A stretch of 64,000 nt of DNA from Schaalia cardiffensis (GTDB lineage Bacteria > Actinomycetota > Actinomycetes > Actinomycetales > Actinomycetaceae), in contig NZ_JAEKIA010000012.1 in the NCBI RefSeq assembly GCF_016405145.1, forward strand, positions 1 through 64,000, written 5' to 3'. The position numbers and the translations under genes were made by a program. Below, one piece after another: positions 46,025 to 55,799 of the stretch (position 1 is its first letter; each line of letters begins with the position of its first letter). Under the pieces are notes generated by a model. It had not been told where the DNA came from and made no database searches. It worked only from the letters and a program-made list of their open reading frames with translations.

Positions 46025-46491
46025 GTATTTCTGCATAGAACTCTCGGCAGGCCCCTCAGGCAGTCCGAAACGCCCCTCAGGCAGTCCGGAAGGCTCTTCA
46101 GTCGATGCGCAGGGTTCTTCAGACAGTCCGACAGTTGCCGCGCGGGGGCGCTGAGCGCTCAGACGATCCCCACCGTCGCTCGGGCAACCCCGACCGTCCA
46201 GCCCGCCCGACACCTCAGGGTCCCGACCACTCGGTCAACCCGACCACTCAGCCGAACCCCAATTCCAGGTTTCCCTGCGCAAACACCGCCAATACGACAG
46301 GAATCAGACGGGAACCCTGGAATACAGGTGCAAATGGTGGCGCAGGCGAGGCAAGTAACGGACACACGCGCGACAAGCGATGGGCGTACGGGCGGCCAGC
46401 ACTCAAACGGGCCAACCATCCAGTCGGTCGATTCCACACACCCAGCGAACCCCCCACCCGGGTAACCTGGCCGCCCAGCGAACCCCTGCGT
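46025..46491. other. Intergenic stretch with short direct repeats, no gene seen
   Basis: Between the right 54-bp repeat and the purM end. GCCCCTCAGGCAGTCCG occurs at 46051-46067 and 46072-46088, with a decayed third copy near 46118. Further right there are C-rich short repeats with CGACCACTC. Open frames are of repetitive composition and are not credible genes. Confidence 0.5.
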
Positions 46492-47637
46492 TCAGCCCAC
46501 CCGGTAGTCGCCCCTCAAACGCACCGCGCCAGCGGTGACTCCCTTCGTACCCGAAACGACGCGCCCCTCAAAAGCCCCTGAGTCCACCGGGAGCTCAGAA
46601 GGGAAGGAGACTTCGCCGAGCACCCAGGCATCGACCCCCGCTGCACGGGAAATGCGCAGAACTTCCTCAGCGGACTGTGCACCGACGACGCCGACCATGC
46701 CGACACCGAGGTTGAGGGAGTCCTCCATGCCCGTCCAGGTCACCGAACCTCCACGACGGACCCAGTCGAACACCGGCGGGACGATCCACGAAGCGCGGTC
46801 CACATCGGCGACGGCACCAAGAGGCAGGACTCGCGAAAGATTCGCTCCCAGGCCACCACCGGTGACATGCGAGAAGGCGTGAATCCCGCTCGCCCCCTCG
46901 CCCGCGCCCAAGGTGTCCACCATGTCGAGACAGAGCTTCGTGTAGAGACGGGTCGGTTCAAGAAGCTCCTCACCGAGGGTACGGCCGAACTCCTCGACCT
47001 TCGCTTCTAGGGGAAGGCCCGTCCTCGCGACCACTGAGCGCACCAAGGAGTAGCCGTTTGAATGCAGGCCCGAGGAGGCCATCGCGATGAGGACGTCGCC
47101 GTTCGCAACCCGGTCAGGGCCGAGGAGCTTCGAAGCGTCAACGACGCCGGTCGCAGCACCTGCGATGTCGTAGTCGTCAGGGTCCATGACACCAGGGTGC
47201 TCCGCGGTTTCACCTCCGACGAGGGGAGTGCCAGTTGCTTCGCAGGCTCGGGCGATGCCGGTCACGATTGCCGCGATGCGTTCAGGGATCACGTGGCCGC
47301 AGGCGATGTAGTCGGTCATGAGGACGGGACGCGCACCGATGACGACAATGTCGTCAACGACCATGCCGACCAAGTCCTGGCCGATCGTGTCATGGATGTC
47401 CATCTGCTGCGCAATGGCGATCTTCGTTCCGACGCCATCCGTCGAGGTCGCCAGAAGTGGACGCTCCATTCCCAGCAGTGCGGAAGCATCGACCAATCCA
47501 GCGAATCCGCCCGTCGCGCCGAGGACGCTCGCGTCATGCGTGCGCGACACGGCCTCTTTCATGAGTTCGACCGCGCGGTCACCCGCGCAGGTGTCGACTC
47601 CAGCGGAGGCGTAATCGAGGGGGGTGTCGTCGCTCAT
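46492..47637 (-). CDS. purM: Phosphoribosylformylglycinamidine cyclo-ligase (AIR synthetase)
   Basis: A 381-residue enzyme that closes the imidazole ring to form AIR. TDGVGTKIAIA, GGETAEHPGV and SNGYSLVR-type segments (here LHSNGYSLVR) are typical, and HVTGGGLGANL lies near the C-terminal domain. ATG at 47637 follows AAGGAG. Downstream partner of purF, but separated from it by 313 bases. Confidence 0.95.
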   Translation of the reverse strand: MSDDTPLDYASAGVDTCAGDRAVELMKEAVSRTHDASVLGATGGFAGLVDASALLGMERPLLATSTDGVGTKIAIAQQMDIHDTIGQDLVGMVVDDIVVIGARPVLMTDYIACGHVIPERIAAIVTGIARACEATGTPLVGGETAEHPGVMDPDDYDIAGAATGVVDASKLLGPDRVANGDVLIAMASSGLHSNGYSLVRSVVARTGLPLEAKVEEFGRTLGEELLEPTRLYTKLCLDMVDTLGAGEGASGIHAFSHVTGGGLGANLSRVLPLGAVADVDRASWIVPPVFDWVRRGGSVTWTGMEDSLNLGVGMVGVVGAQSAEEVLRISRAAGVDAWVLGEVSFPSELPVDSGAFEGRVVSGTKGVTAGAVRLRGDYRVG

Positions 47638-47950
47638 CGGGGCTCCTTGATCGGATTGGGCGGGGAGATTCTCAGGATAAGAGGAAAGGAAAGACGAAGT
47701 GTGGGGTGAAAGACGAGGGGCGCTGCGGTGGACAAATAGGGGGGATTGGAAAGACGAATGAGAAGCGGACAAGAGGGGACGGAGCGGAAGGGCAGCGTGA
47801 CCGGTGGGCCAGCAGGATCGGAAAGACACGTGCGAGTCGAAGGAAAAAGAGCGCGAACGTCAAGCCAGCAGAACCGGCGGCCAGCAGGATCGGAAGGACA
47901 GGATAAGGAGAACAGAAGACGCAATGACCAGAAAGGCATCAGCCTCGGGC
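47638..47950. other. purF-purM spacer with purine-rich short repeats
   Basis: On the plus strand it is rich in G and A, and GGAAAGAC recurs three times, GGCCAGCAGGATCGGAA twice (about 47809 and 47880). No credible gene is seen. Its length is unusual between two genes that are often adjacent. Confidence 0.5.
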
Positions 47951-49522
47951 TCAACAGGCGAAGGCGCCGGGCGTGCCCGGGATCGGAGTGCCTTTGGGGA
48001 TCTGCTCCGGGTATGCGCCGTTGAAACAGCCCAAGCACAGGCTCGAACCCTGACGGGTTGCGCGGACCATCCCCTCCATTGACAGATACGACAAGGAGTC
48101 TGCGCCAATCGAGGCTCGCACCCCCTCCACATCCATTGAAGAGGCGATCAGCTCCGCCCTCGTTGGAAAATCAATACCGAAGAAACACGGCCAGGCGACC
48201 GGCGGGGAGGAGATCTTCACATGGACCTCGGCGGCCCCGGCTTCGCGGAGCATACGGACCAGGGCCCGCTGCGTGTTCCCACGAACGATCGAATCGTCAA
48301 TGACGATCAGACGCTTGCCCGCGATCACTTCACGCAAAGGATTGAGTTTGAGACGGATGCCGAGCTGTCTGAGGGATTGGGTCGGCTGGATGAAAGTGCG
48401 ACCCACATAGGCGTTCTTCACCAGGCCCTGAGCGAATGGGATCCCTGAAGCTTCGGCGTATCCGATGGCGGCGGGAGTGCCCGATTCAGGGGTTGGGATC
48501 ACAAGATCCGCATCGACCGGCGACTCCTGGGCGAGGATCGCCCCCATTTCTCGCCTGGCTGCAACGATCTGGCGATCCCCGATCACCGTATCCGGGCGGG
48601 CGAGGTAGACGTACTCGAAAACGCACGTGTTCGAACGCCTCACCGCGAAGTGACGCGAATGAACGCCAGTAGAGTCAATCGCGACAAGCTCACCGGGTTC
48701 AATCTCACGGACGAAGCTCGCACCACACAGGTCCAGGGCCGCAGTTTCGGAAGCGAGGACCCAGCCCGAGTAGAGGCGCCCGAGTACCAGCGGACGATAC
48801 CCGTGCGGGTCGCGCGCCCCATACAGCGTGTTCTCATCCATGAAAACCAAGGAGAAAGCGCCCTTCAGACGGGGCAGGACTTTCAGTGCAGGGGCGACGA
48901 GGGCGGCCGGTTCGGCTTCAACACTGACTGAAACCAGCTGCTCACCAGGGGTTGCAGACGACGCATCGCCCTCTCCGATCGGATCGGCGAGGGCGACAGC
49001 AGGAGGGATGAAGGGGACGGGGCCGGGAATCCGTTCGGCAAGACCGAGCAGGGCCGTCACAACGGAAGTGTCGGTGGAGGCGCCCCTTTCGACGTCCTCG
49101 CCCTCGTCCGCGATTGAACGGGCCAAGTCTCGAAGCTCGGCGGTATTCGTCAGATTCCCGTTGTGGCACAGCGCAAGAGTGCCGCTCGGTGTCGGCCCGA
49201 GGGTCGGCTGCGCGTTCCTCCACGTGTCCTCGCCCGTTGTCGCGTAGCGCACGTGTCCGAGGGCGAGATGCCCCTGCAAGCCCTGCAGGGTTTGTTCAGT
49301 GAACACCTGATTCACTAGGCCCTGGTCCTTGTAGACGAGGATCTGTTCCCCATTCGAGGTCGCGATCCCCGCGGACTGCTGTCCACGATGTTGGAGGGCG
49401 TAGAGGGAGAAGTAGGTAAGGCGCGAGACGTCCTCGCCCGGCGCCCACACGCCGAACACTCCGCAGTGGTCGTGTGGGCGGTCGTCCTCGAAGATCTCGC
49501 GGTCGGTCAGTGTCTGGTCCAT
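47951..49522 (-). CDS. purF: Amidophosphoribosyltransferase, Fe-S type
   Basis: A 523-residue enzyme that makes phosphoribosylamine from PRPP and glutamine, the first step of purine synthesis. The nucleophile Cys is in HDHCGVFGV at residue 20, so a short propeptide is removed. The PRPP loop reads VIDDSIVRGNT. Cys residues in CVFEYVY, PCFFGID and LCLGCFNG match the four ligands of the 4Fe-4S cluster of the Bacillus-type enzyme. The start is uncertain: ATG at 49522 or GTG at 49543. No strong ribosome-binding site is visible. Confidence 0.94.
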   Translation of the reverse strand: MDQTLTDREIFEDDRPHDHCGVFGVWAPGEDVSRLTYFSLYALQHRGQQSAGIATSNGEQILVYKDQGLVNQVFTEQTLQGLQGHLALGHVRYATTGEDTWRNAQPTLGPTPSGTLALCHNGNLTNTAELRDLARSIADEGEDVERGASTDTSVVTALLGLAERIPGPVPFIPPAVALADPIGEGDASSATPGEQLVSVSVEAEPAALVAPALKVLPRLKGAFSLVFMDENTLYGARDPHGYRPLVLGRLYSGWVLASETAALDLCGASFVREIEPGELVAIDSTGVHSRHFAVRRSNTCVFEYVYLARPDTVIGDRQIVAARREMGAILAQESPVDADLVIPTPESGTPAAIGYAEASGIPFAQGLVKNAYVGRTFIQPTQSLRQLGIRLKLNPLREVIAGKRLIVIDDSIVRGNTQRALVRMLREAGAAEVHVKISSPPVAWPCFFGIDFPTRAELIASSMDVEGVRASIGADSLSYLSMEGMVRATRQGSSLCLGCFNGAYPEQIPKGTPIPGTPGAFAC

Positions 49523-49991
49523 GTTCACGGATTCAGAGAGCACGGGACCACTGTCTCACACAAGGGCGAGATGACGCTACGGGCGCCCACGGAGGAAGAA
49601 GGCGAGATACACGACTGAAGCGAAACGCACGACTGGCCGCGATGCGCGAGTGAAGCGAAACGCACGATCGCGGAGAAAAGCGCGATTGAATCGACATGCA
49701 CGAGTAAATCGGCAGACGAGGACGAGGGCGAAGGCAAGGTCGGGGCGGAGGGTGAGGTGACGGCACAGCACGGGACGGAGCCCATCGCCCCATATGGCGA
49801 ACTTCATCGCTCACGCGGAGCGGGCGACGGCGTTGACAACGGAAAGAACGCCAGGAGCCGAACTCCACCTTTCGAACTTTGCGAACTCGACCTCATGCAC
49901 AGGCCGGCACCCACCCCACCAGTCCGAAGCGCCATAATTGAGGGGGCGCGCGCCCGCGCGAACCGACTCGAAAACCCCTTGGAGGAAGCCC
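49523..49991. other. Divergent promoter region of purF and the Fe-S oxidoreductase gene
   Basis: About 470 bases. TGAAGCGAAACGCACGA occurs at 49616-49632 and 49651-49667, 35 bases apart, and related CATGCACGAGT follows. These could be binding sites for a regulator acting on purF. No gene seen. Confidence 0.5.
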
Positions 49992-52757
49992 ATGGCCTCG
50001 CCCGTCCTCAGCGTCGTGAGTTGGGCGTTCTCACTGCTCGTGACCCTGATCGGTATTCTCGCTCTGACGCGCGGTGTCATCTCCTTGGTACGACGAGTCC
50101 GCGAGGGCACGCCCGAGCCCGGGCGCATGCGCCCCGTCGGGAAACGCACGTGGATGCTGCTCACGACTGCACTTAGCCACCGCGAATTCAAGGGTCGCCC
50201 TTGGGTGAGGCTCGCGCACTGGTTCGTCATGATCTCCTTCCCGCTGCTGTTCCTCACGCTCATCACGGGCTACGGGCAGCTGCGCAATCAACACTTCACA
50301 CTGCCCCTGATCGGCCATTTCATCCCCTGGGAGTGGCTGACGGAGTTCTTCGCATGGGGTGGGCTCTTCGGAATCATCGCCCTGATGATCATCCGCGCCA
50401 GATCAGGACGAGGCTCCGCCGCAGAAGCGGCCCTTTCGAATGACGAGCCCGATCAGGCCGCAGCATCCCTCGGCGCCCGCAAGGGCGAACTCCCCTCAGA
50501 TTTGTCGCGCCCGCATCCGCGCGACGGCTCCCCCAAGGGCACGGCCTCCCGCTTCCTCGGTTCAACCCGCTGGCAGGCGCTTTTCGTCGAGTGGGTCGTG
50601 CTCATCGTCTGCGCCTGCATCATCACACTGAGAGGCCTCGAGTTCGCCCTCGAATCTGTGACGCCCGGGGCCGCCCTCGGAGTAGGACTGGTCTGGCATT
50701 TCCCCCTCACTTCGTGGATTGGCACTCTCCTGATCGGAGCGGGCGCAAACCAGACGGACATCGCGAACGGCGTCGTCCTCGTCGCAACTTTGAAGATCAT
50801 TACCTCAATGCTGTGGATGATCGTCGTCGGCGTTCAGACCTCCATGGGCGTCGCCTGGCACCGTTTCCTCGCCGTCATCAACGTGTATGCGCGCCGCAAA
50901 GCCGACGGAAGCAAGTCCCTGGGTGCCGCCGACCACATGCTCATCAAGGGCGAGCCCGTCACCTCCCCAGACGTCTTCGATGACCTGGACGAGGACGCAG
51001 TGCTCGGAACCGCGAGCCTGGCCGAGCTGTCCTGGAAAGCGCGTCTTGACCTGTACGCCTGCACTGAATGCGGCCGCTGTCAGGAGCTGTGCCCGGCGTG
51101 GAACACCGCTAAGCCCCTCTCCCCCAAGCTCCTCATCATGTCAATGCGCGACCACATGGAATCCGCATCGAAGAAGGAGATCGTCTCTCAGCAGATTTCA
51201 GACGCTCAAGTGCCCGGGGAGCGTAGCGCCGAAGAGCTCGCAGCATCGGGTGAGATCATGCTCGATAAGGGGGTTGACCCGAGTCCCCACTCCCTTGACC
51301 TGCTGAAGGTCTTAGCCGCCTCGGGGGCGACAGGCCCGATGGGGGTCGCCGATGTTGATGCTCCCCTCGTTCCAGAGGTTATTTCCGAGGAAGCCCTGTG
51401 GGACTGCACTATGTGTGGCGCCTGCGTCGACCAGTGCCCTGTCGATATCGAGCACATCGACCATATCCTCGATCTGCGCCGCCACCAGGTCCTTATGGAG
51501 TCCGCTTTCCCGCGTGAACTCTCCCGAGCTTTCCGCGGCATGGAGTCCAAGCAGAATCCCTACAATCAGCCCGCGCGCAAGCGCCTCGACTGGGCGAAGG
51601 ATCTTGACTTCGATGTTCCCGTCGTCGGCGAGGACCTCGAGGACGCCTCTGAAGTCGATTACCTGTTCTGGGTCGGGTGTGCGGGAGCCTTTGACGACTC
51701 GGCGAAGAAGACGAGCGCCGCGATCGCCGAGCTCCTCCACACTGCGGGAGTGTCCTTCGCGGTCCTCGGTTCTGGTGAATCCTGCACGGGCGATCCTGCG
51801 CGCCGAGCCGGGAACGAAGTGTTGTTCCAGATGCTTGCCGCCCAAGCCATTGAGACTCTCAACGAAGCGAAGCCACAGAAGATCGTCGTCTCCTGCGCGC
51901 ACTGTTTCAACACGATCGCAGGCGAGTTCCCCGAACTCGGCGGCCATTTCGAGGTCATTCACCACACTCAGCTCCTCAACCGCTTGGTCCGGGAGGGACG
52001 CCTCACCCCTGTCGCTGCCCCCGGCGTAGCCAAGCGCAGTGCTGGCACCCCCGGTGCCGCGAAGCCCGTTGCTGCCGAGCCCGGCGCAGCAGCCCCCTCC
52101 GCCGCTGCCGAGCCCGGGGAGCAAGGCAAGACGCTCAGAACTCCCCTGCACGTCACCTACCATGACGCTTGCTATCTCGGACGTCACAATAAGATCTTCG
52201 CTCCTCCCCGCGAGCTCGTTGCTTCCCTTCCCGGAGTGGAACTCGTGGAGATGCCCCGTCATGCAGATCGCGCCATGTGCTGCGGCGCGGGTGGTGCCCA
52301 CGCCTGGTTCGAGGAGTCACGCGGCACCCGCATTGCGGATGCTCGGATCGCCGAGGCCGCGTCCACCGGCGCGGATGTTGTCGCGACCGCGTGCCCCTTC
52401 TGCTCTCAAATGCTCGGCTCTGCTTCTGGCGCATCCGCCGGGCTGTTTCCCGTGCTTCCTTCCGCTTCTTCTGCCTCCGCTGGCGTGGGGGATTCAGATT
52501 CGGCTGGCCTTGCTCCTGACGCGAGCACAGGCGAGTCTGGCGGTGCCAGGGTAGAAGCTTCAGTGAGAGCGGCTCCCGGCACGGACGCGGATGCGAGCGC
52601 GAGCGCAGGTGCCTCAGCAGGCGCGGGCGCGGGAGCGAGCGCAGCTACGGGTGCCGACGCGGGCGCACAGAGAATCCCGCTCGTGAAGGATGTTGCGATC
52701 ATGCTGCTCGAATCCGTGCGCCGTGGACAAGCGCAGCCCCCTGTCGAAGGGGAGTGA
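49992..52757 (+). CDS. Membrane-bound Fe-S oxidoreductase (heterodisulfide-reductase-like, CCG domains)
   Basis: A 921-residue protein. Residues 1-300 contain about six membrane helices, including a nitrate-reductase-gamma-like part. Two 4Fe-4S motifs follow, CTECGRCQELCP (near 357) and CTMCGACVDQCP (near 472). Two cysteine-rich CCG-type domains come next (VGCAGAFD with SCTGDPARR and SCAHCFN; YHDACYLGR with MCCGAGG and ACPFCSQM). The layout matches mycobacterial Rv0338c-like reductases, thought to pass electrons between ETF or fatty-acid oxidation and the membrane. Ala/Gly/Ser-rich inserts lie between the CCG domains and before the C-terminus (about 820-890). ATG at 49992 follows GGAGGAAG. 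Confidence 0.88.
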   Translation: MASPVLSVVSWAFSLLVTLIGILALTRGVISLVRRVREGTPEPGRMRPVGKRTWMLLTTALSHREFKGRPWVRLAHWFVMISFPLLFLTLITGYGQLRNQHFTLPLIGHFIPWEWLTEFFAWGGLFGIIALMIIRARSGRGSAAEAALSNDEPDQAAASLGARKGELPSDLSRPHPRDGSPKGTASRFLGSTRWQALFVEWVVLIVCACIITLRGLEFALESVTPGAALGVGLVWHFPLTSWIGTLLIGAGANQTDIANGVVLVATLKIITSMLWMIVVGVQTSMGVAWHRFLAVINVYARRKADGSKSLGAADHMLIKGEPVTSPDVFDDLDEDAVLGTASLAELSWKARLDLYACTECGRCQELCPAWNTAKPLSPKLLIMSMRDHMESASKKEIVSQQISDAQVPGERSAEELAASGEIMLDKGVDPSPHSLDLLKVLAASGATGPMGVADVDAPLVPEVISEEALWDCTMCGACVDQCPVDIEHIDHILDLRRHQVLMESAFPRELSRAFRGMESKQNPYNQPARKRLDWAKDLDFDVPVVGEDLEDASEVDYLFWVGCAGAFDDSAKKTSAAIAELLHTAGVSFAVLGSGESCTGDPARRAGNEVLFQMLAAQAIETLNEAKPQKIVVSCAHCFNTIAGEFPELGGHFEVIHHTQLLNRLVREGRLTPVAAPGVAKRSAGTPGAAKPVAAEPGAAAPSAAAEPGEQGKTLRTPLHVTYHDACYLGRHNKIFAPPRELVASLPGVELVEMPRHADRAMCCGAGGAHAWFEESRGTRIADARIAEAASTGADVVATACPFCSQMLGSASGASAGLFPVLPSASSASAGVGDSDSAGLAPDASTGESGGARVEASVRAAPGTDADASASAGASAGAGAGASAATGADAGAQRIPLVKDVAIMLLESVRRGQAQPPVEGE

Positions 52758-52891
52758 GTGCCCCGGCCACTGCCAGGAGTGTGCACGCTTCCCTTGAGTT
52801 GATCGACAGCCCCGGGCCTGTCCCATGTGGCGGTCGATCCTCCGTCGAATCAGTCGACACCCACGACCTCGTCCGCCTCGTGGCCTACGAA

Positions 52892-55564
52892 CTACCGAAG
52901 CGCCCCTGAAGCTGTGAAAAAGTACGACACTCCGTCGATGCTCTGTGTTCCGGTCACCATTGCACCCGAAGAATCCAGGTAATACCAGGTGTTGCCAAGC
53001 AGCAGCCACCCGGTGCGCATCGCACCCGAAGCATCCAGGTAATACCACCTGTTCCCAAGCTGCAACCAACCGGTGCGCATCGCACCCGAGCCGTCCAAGT
53101 AGTACCAGACATCCCCGAGCTGCAGCCAGCCGGTACGCATCTGGCCGCTGTCCGGCTCCATGTAATACCAGGTTCCATTCACGGCCACCCAGGTGGTGAG
53201 CATTGCCCCGTCGCTGGGATGCAGGTAGAACCAATTTCCGTTGTGCGCGTACCAACCGTACTGAACGTGCCCGCTTGCAGCGAGGAAGTACGTGACCCCA
53301 TTGATGCTCAGGCGTCCGCTCTGCATCACGCCGGTCTGCGGATCGAGGTAGTACCACTCGCCCTCGACTTTCGCCCAGCCTCCGACTTGGGCACCGTCAG
53401 CCCCATAATACCGCCAGCCGGACTCGTCCTTGACCCATCCGCTCGCCATCTCGCCACTCGAATAGAGCAGGTAGGTCTTGCCCGCGATTGTTAGGCGCCC
53501 GGTTTGCATGATCCCGCTCGCAGGGTCGAGGTAGTACCAATTGCTTCCCACGGCGGCCCAACCATAAGCGCGTGCACCGTCGGGCTTATAGTAGCGCCAG
53601 CCCGCTCCTTCCAGTTTCCAGCCGGTGAACATGGCACCCGTACTCTCGTCGAGCATGTACGTGCCGGACTGAATGGACAGCTCACCTTTGTGCAGCGCCC
53701 CAGACGGGTCAAGGTAGTACCAGTTCCCTCTGAAGGCATACCAGCCGGTGAGCATCCTGCCGGACCAATCGAAGAAGTAGACCTCGTTGTCGATCAAGGC
53801 CCAGGTATTCGACACGTAAGAGTTCGAAGAGCTCGTGCGGAAATACCAGGTTCCGCCGTCGGAAACCCACTGGCCCGTCACAGCGATGGGCGCGGCGGGA
53901 GTACCTTCGATAGCGCTCGAGGAAACCTCCAAGGCGGCCTGACGAACCCTCCACAGCAACGGGTAGGCGGCATCGCCCGGACATGCGGTGTAGCCGTTAT
54001 CGCGGTGACCGGAGATGCGGGGAAGTGTTACCGCCGTGCCCTTGGGGTACTTCCCATTCCCCCGTGAAACGTACACTCCCGATGAGGAGGGAGACACCCC
54101 CGCCTTATCAAGGTGCCAGCCTGCGAGAGCGCCGACGCTTGAAAGAGTCTCATTACTCGGAGCGACCGAGGTGTAGTTCCCGAGCATTGAAATGCCCATT
54201 GTTCCGGTGTTGAAGCCCAGAGAATGACCTGCGGCCACCATGTTGCCGCCCGAGGAGTTCAAGCTCCCCCAGCGGCCCTCGAAGGCCTGACCACATTTGT
54301 CGACGAGGAAGTTGTAGCCGATGTCCCCCCAATCCATCGAATAGGCGTGGTACTGGTAGATGCCCCGGACGATCGAGTGCGACTGAGAACATGTGTAATT
54401 GTTCGTCCCCGCCGTGTGGTGGACGACCACGAAAGGCGCATACGAGTATTCGGCCCCCCAGTCGTAAGGTTCGGATGCGCTCCCACCCCATTCGCTGCGC
54501 GTCACGACGGGAATCGGAAGGCCATTCGCGGTCGTCGTCGCAGGGAAAAGGCTTCGCACGAAGGCAGAGCTCTTGGCTCCGATTCCCCTGCCCGTGGGTT
54601 TCGGCGCACCCCATGAGGGTTCGAGGACGGGCGTTGCAGGATCAGAAGCGGAGGCCGTTCCTGTTCCTTGAGCAGATGCATTCTCTAAGGGAAAGGCTGT
54701 TTGCCCTGAGGACGAGGACGCGTCAGAAGCGCCGGACAGGGCTTCAGTCAATTTTTCATTCTTCGACTGGTCGAGCGGCTCATTCAGGGGCGTCCCCGAA
54801 GCGTTTGTCGTCTCTATCTCAGATTTTTCAAGGATCTTCTCGCCCTCGGCATTATCCGGGACGAGCACCAGTTCAAGATTCTTCGGCATCTCTTCCGCGC
54901 CGGCGACGAGAATCTGCACTCCTGTTGCGCCTGCGGTCACGAAAGGCTCGGTGCCGGTCGCCTCTTGTGCGTCATCGGGGCGAGTGTCGCTATCGCGTTC
55001 GATCTCGTACCAGTCGGACCAGGTCTGACCCTCTCGGACGCGAATGAGGAAGGTCCGTTCATCAGTTGAAGCAGCGGTGTCATCCCAAATGAAACCTGCG
55101 ACGAAGAAGTCTGAAACTTCCAGCGGCTCGGTTAAGACTTTCGTGTCTTTGATCAGCGCGTCTGGCGAGGACGAGAGGGGCGAGTGCGATGAAGACTCTC
55201 CGCCCACTCCTCGTGTTGTACTCAAGGATTGAGTAGCCCTCTCTTTCGCGCTGAGGTTTTCTTTCCTTCCTTCTTTTGCACTTGGTGTTGCAGCGCTGCT
55301 TTTTTTCGCGTCGTTTTGCTCAGAGAGCCACAGATTCAAGGGGTTGAGTGGTCTGCCCGATGCTTGGCCGGAAGAGAGCGGCAGCTTGTCGAGACCCGCG
55401 CTGGCAAGCTCAGTTGGGCTTCCCGTTGATGTCGTGAGCGCGATCCTCATCACCGGGTGGGAGGGTTCATCCGCTCTGTCTGTTCCCTTCGTCGGCGCCG
55501 ACACGGGGCCGAGGGCGAGGACCGCGGAAACGACCGCGCCGATCAGTGACGCCGAGGACAACAT
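52892..55564 (-). CDS. Secreted N-acetylmuramoyl-L-alanine amidase with cell-wall-binding repeats
   Basis: An 890-residue exported protein. A signal peptide (about 1-24) is followed by a Ser/Ala-rich linker and a beta domain. A type 2 amidase/PGRP domain follows (about 350-535) with zinc ligands in VVHHTAG, SGHRD and ACPGD. From about 560 to the end are some fifteen 20-residue repeats of the GW-x-x-x-x-x-x-WYYLD-x-x-G-x-M type, as in choline-binding and other CW_binding_1 proteins. It should cut peptidoglycan amide bonds at the cell surface. The last repeats (DNA 52975-53160) are almost identical at DNA level. ATG at 55564 follows CAGGAG. Choline binding is possible but unproven. Confidence 0.92.
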   Translation of the reverse strand: MLSSASLIGAVVSAVLALGPVSAPTKGTDRADEPSHPVMRIALTTSTGSPTELASAGLDKLPLSSGQASGRPLNPLNLWLSEQNDAKKSSAATPSAKEGRKENLSAKERATQSLSTTRGVGGESSSHSPLSSSPDALIKDTKVLTEPLEVSDFFVAGFIWDDTAASTDERTFLIRVREGQTWSDWYEIERDSDTRPDDAQEATGTEPFVTAGATGVQILVAGAEEMPKNLELVLVPDNAEGEKILEKSEIETTNASGTPLNEPLDQSKNEKLTEALSGASDASSSSGQTAFPLENASAQGTGTASASDPATPVLEPSWGAPKPTGRGIGAKSSAFVRSLFPATTTANGLPIPVVTRSEWGGSASEPYDWGAEYSYAPFVVVHHTAGTNNYTCSQSHSIVRGIYQYHAYSMDWGDIGYNFLVDKCGQAFEGRWGSLNSSGGNMVAAGHSLGFNTGTMGISMLGNYTSVAPSNETLSSVGALAGWHLDKAGVSPSSSGVYVSRGNGKYPKGTAVTLPRISGHRDNGYTACPGDAAYPLLWRVRQAALEVSSSAIEGTPAAPIAVTGQWVSDGGTWYFRTSSSNSYVSNTWALIDNEVYFFDWSGRMLTGWYAFRGNWYYLDPSGALHKGELSIQSGTYMLDESTGAMFTGWKLEGAGWRYYKPDGARAYGWAAVGSNWYYLDPASGIMQTGRLTIAGKTYLLYSSGEMASGWVKDESGWRYYGADGAQVGGWAKVEGEWYYLDPQTGVMQSGRLSINGVTYFLAASGHVQYGWYAHNGNWFYLHPSDGAMLTTWVAVNGTWYYMEPDSGQMRTGWLQLGDVWYYLDGSGAMRTGWLQLGNRWYYLDASGAMRTGWLLLGNTWYYLDSSGAMVTGTQSIDGVSYFFTASGALR

Positions 55565-55799
55565 TGATACTCCTGAGACTCATGTGACAACTCAAAAGAA
55601 AATAGCACGAACTGACACGATAGGATAGGACCTTCCTGAAGAAGAGGAGCAGCAGCCTGGAGGGTCCGAGCTTGATAACCTCCGCTCCTCACAGGGGCTA
55701 ATCGGAGGCTTCACCCGAAAAGGGCGCTCCCTTACCCAAAGGAAGCGCCGCACCATTGTCGAACAAGTTCGAGTGTCTCAGCGAGAAGAGCCCAGCCCC

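Noticed and set aside
46105-46581. 158-codon plus-strand frame overlapping the purM end
   Set aside because: Pro/Thr/Arg-rich translation produced by C-rich short repeats; it overlaps purM and has no good start.
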